Assembly (NCBI RefSeq): GCF_025426255.1
Contig: NZ_CP104861.1
Span: forward strand, 4,759,001 to 4,823,000
DNA: 64,000 nt
Source: Pseudomonas fragi
GTDB taxonomy: Bacteria > Pseudomonadota > Gammaproteobacteria > Pseudomonadales > Pseudomonadaceae
Reading direction: 5' to 3'
The notes beneath the pieces are model-generated. The model saw only the letters and a program-made list of their open reading frames with translations, was not told the DNA's origin and did no database searches. Below are positions 62,863-64,000 of the stretch, piece by piece (position 1 is the stretch's first letter; each line of letters starts with the position of its first letter). The translations under genes were made by a program, and so were the position numbers.

Positions 62863-64000
62863 ATGGCCAACGAAACCTGCGCACCGACATCTACACCCAC
62901 CACCCTCGATGCCTGGGTCGCACGCCTGGACGCTGTTGATCTGCCGATTCCGCAGAACAGCCATCTGCGGGCATACAAGGCAATCAACGACAATCGCCGC
63001 TCATTGCGCGAGATTGCCGAGGTCATGCAGGACAGCCCGGCACTCGCGCTTAGGCTGATTCGCGAGGCTAATCAGCAAGCCCAGAGCAGCCTGAGCGAGC
63101 CGGCCGAAAGCCTTGAAGTGGCCATCAATCGCCTGGGCCTGAAACGTACGCAAGCATTGCTCGAAAACGTACCCGCCCTGGCAATCGAAGAAATCCCGCT
63201 GGCCTATCGGCAAATCCAGCTCATCAGCCAGCATGCGGCACAACAAGCCATTGGCCTGTTCGGCAATCGTCTGGCGCGGCTCTGGCAAGAAATCTATTGG
63301 AGCAGCTTGCTGTTTCTGTCGCCGCTGTGGGCCCTGGCGCTTGCCCACCCGCTACTGCTTGAAGCCTGGGAACGACGGGTAATCGAGCAAGGCGAGTGCG
63401 CCAAAAAAGTCGAGCTGGCCCTGTTTGGTGTACCGCTGTTTGAGATCTGCCGCACGCTGGCCGAGCTGTGGCGACTGCCGGCCTGGGTGACGCATAGTCA
63501 TACGGTAATCACCAACGAGCGTCGCACGCTGGTCAAGGTGTTGCACATTGCCCGCGACACTCATCATCCGCTGCGCCAGCAACAGCAGCTGGACGCAGAG
63601 CCAGCACTGCGGCGCTGGCTCAACCATCCCGCCAACAGCGTGTTACTGGCCAACTGCCTGGCGCTGTCGGCCCAGCAGGCCTGGGACACACCGCATAATT
63701 TGCGCTGGCAGTTTATCACCAGCCTGTACCTGCAAATGCCGCTGGATGAAGTGCAACAGCAGGCGCACCAACAGGCCGTGAGCAGCGCACGCTACCACTC
63801 GCTGCCAGACCTCTGGCACCCGGCCCAGGCGTTGCTCTGGCCGTGGGATGCACGCCGTACCGGCCCCGCCGCGCTGGCTGCACCACCGCCATCGGCCGAG
63901 GCACTGACCGCGTGGCGCAAGCATTGTGGGGAACTGTTGGAGCAACCGAGCGCGTTTACTAACCCGATGCACCTGACCACCTGCGCCCGTGAAGCCTTGC
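62863..64000 (+). CDS. HDOD-domain protein, N-terminal part
   Basis: The reading frame from ATG 62863 stays open to the right edge (379 codons seen). Residues of about 20-240 show the HDOD pattern: LPIPQNSHLRAYKAI, DNRRSLREIAEVMQDSPALALRLIREANQ, INRLGLKRTQALLENVP and LWALALAHPLLLEAWER. HDOD proteins are non-enzymatic HD-fold signalling proteins. A GTG at 62830 would add eleven residues; neither start has a clear ribosome binding site. The P. aeruginosa gene after motA (PA4955) is in the same position. Confidence 0.8.
   Translation, partial: MANETCAPTSTPTTLDAWVARLDAVDLPIPQNSHLRAYKAINDNRRSLREIAEVMQDSPALALRLIREANQQAQSSLSEPAESLEVAINRLGLKRTQALLENVPALAIEEIPLAYRQIQLISQHAAQQAIGLFGNRLARLWQEIYWSSLLFLSPLWALALAHPLLLEAWERRVIEQGECAKKVELALFGVPLFEICRTLAELWRLPAWVTHSHTVITNERRTLVKVLHIARDTHHPLRQQQQLDAEPALRRWLNHPANSVLLANCLALSAQQAWDTPHNLRWQFITSLYLQMPLDEVQQQAHQQAVSSARYHSLPDLWHPAQALLWPWDARRTGPAALAAPPPSAEALTAWRKHCGELLEQPSAFTNPMHLTTCAREAL

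Overview
The window is chromosomal DNA from a Pseudomonas, most likely of the fluorescens/putida side of the genus. It is GC-rich and densely coding, and dotted with palindromic intergenic repeats typical of these species. From about 12 kb onward the gene order follows the P. aeruginosa block PA4909-PA4955 (branched-chain amino acid ABC genes, pncB-nadE, azu, dnaB-rplI-rpsR-rpsF-rlmB-rnr, two tRNA-Leu, purA-hisZ, hflC-hflK-hflX-hfq-miaA-mutL-amiB-tsaE-nnrD-queG, orn-rsgA-motB-motA). This comparison is from memory, not from a search.

Layout. 0-6.3 kb: partial AI-2E-type permease, psiF, a divergent AraC regulator/DMT exporter pair, an AsmA-type protein, a small secreted repeat protein and a DesT-like TetR regulator. 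6.4-11.4 kb: ureE-ureF-ureG, which carry an excellent sigma-54 promoter and an NtrC-type palindrome, then an AGE-family epimerase, a CDF transporter and a short-chain dehydrogenase. 11.4-12.3 kb: a non-coding stretch with a same-strand cluster of DnaA-box-like motifs. 12.3-17.8 kb: the branched-chain amino acid operon braCDEFG (livKHMGF), also with a consensus sigma-54 promoter and an unusual upstream repeat region. 17.8-25.3 kb: L-pipecolate oxidase (amaA) and aminoadipate-semialdehyde dehydrogenase (amaB) with a LysR regulator, then pncB-nadE, then a short DUF1338 protein that keeps the metal-site residues of 2-oxoadipate decarboxylase HglS. Together these suggest a lysine/pipecolate catabolic neighbourhood. 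25.4-36.6 kb: azurin, a YgiQ-type radical SAM protein, replicative helicase, the S6-S18-L9 ribosomal operon, rlmB and rnr. 36.7-40 kb: two tandem copies of a complete tRNA-Leu(CAG) transcription unit and a Fur-box-preceded iron ABC binding protein plus permease without an ATPase.

40-44.7 kb: a chemoreceptor, then a clear accessory insertion: a 24-codon ORF with a strong ribosome binding site followed by a 704-residue fusion of a 2-hydroxyacid-dehydrogenase-like NAD domain and a DAO-type FAD oxidoreductase, in codon usage unlike its neighbours. This is the least explained part of the window. 44.7-64 kb: core housekeeping genes: purA, hisZ, the hflX/hfq/miaA/mutL cell-maintenance cluster, amiB, tsaE, a stand-alone NAD(P)HX dehydratase, queG, a TRIC-type channel, orn, rsgA, motAB with a consensus FliA promoter, and the start of an HDOD-domain protein.

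Overall the window is mostly conserved core genome. Nitrogen scavenging (urease accessory proteins, amino-acid uptake, lysine-type catabolism) is a recurring theme, and two of those operons show sigma-54 promoters.
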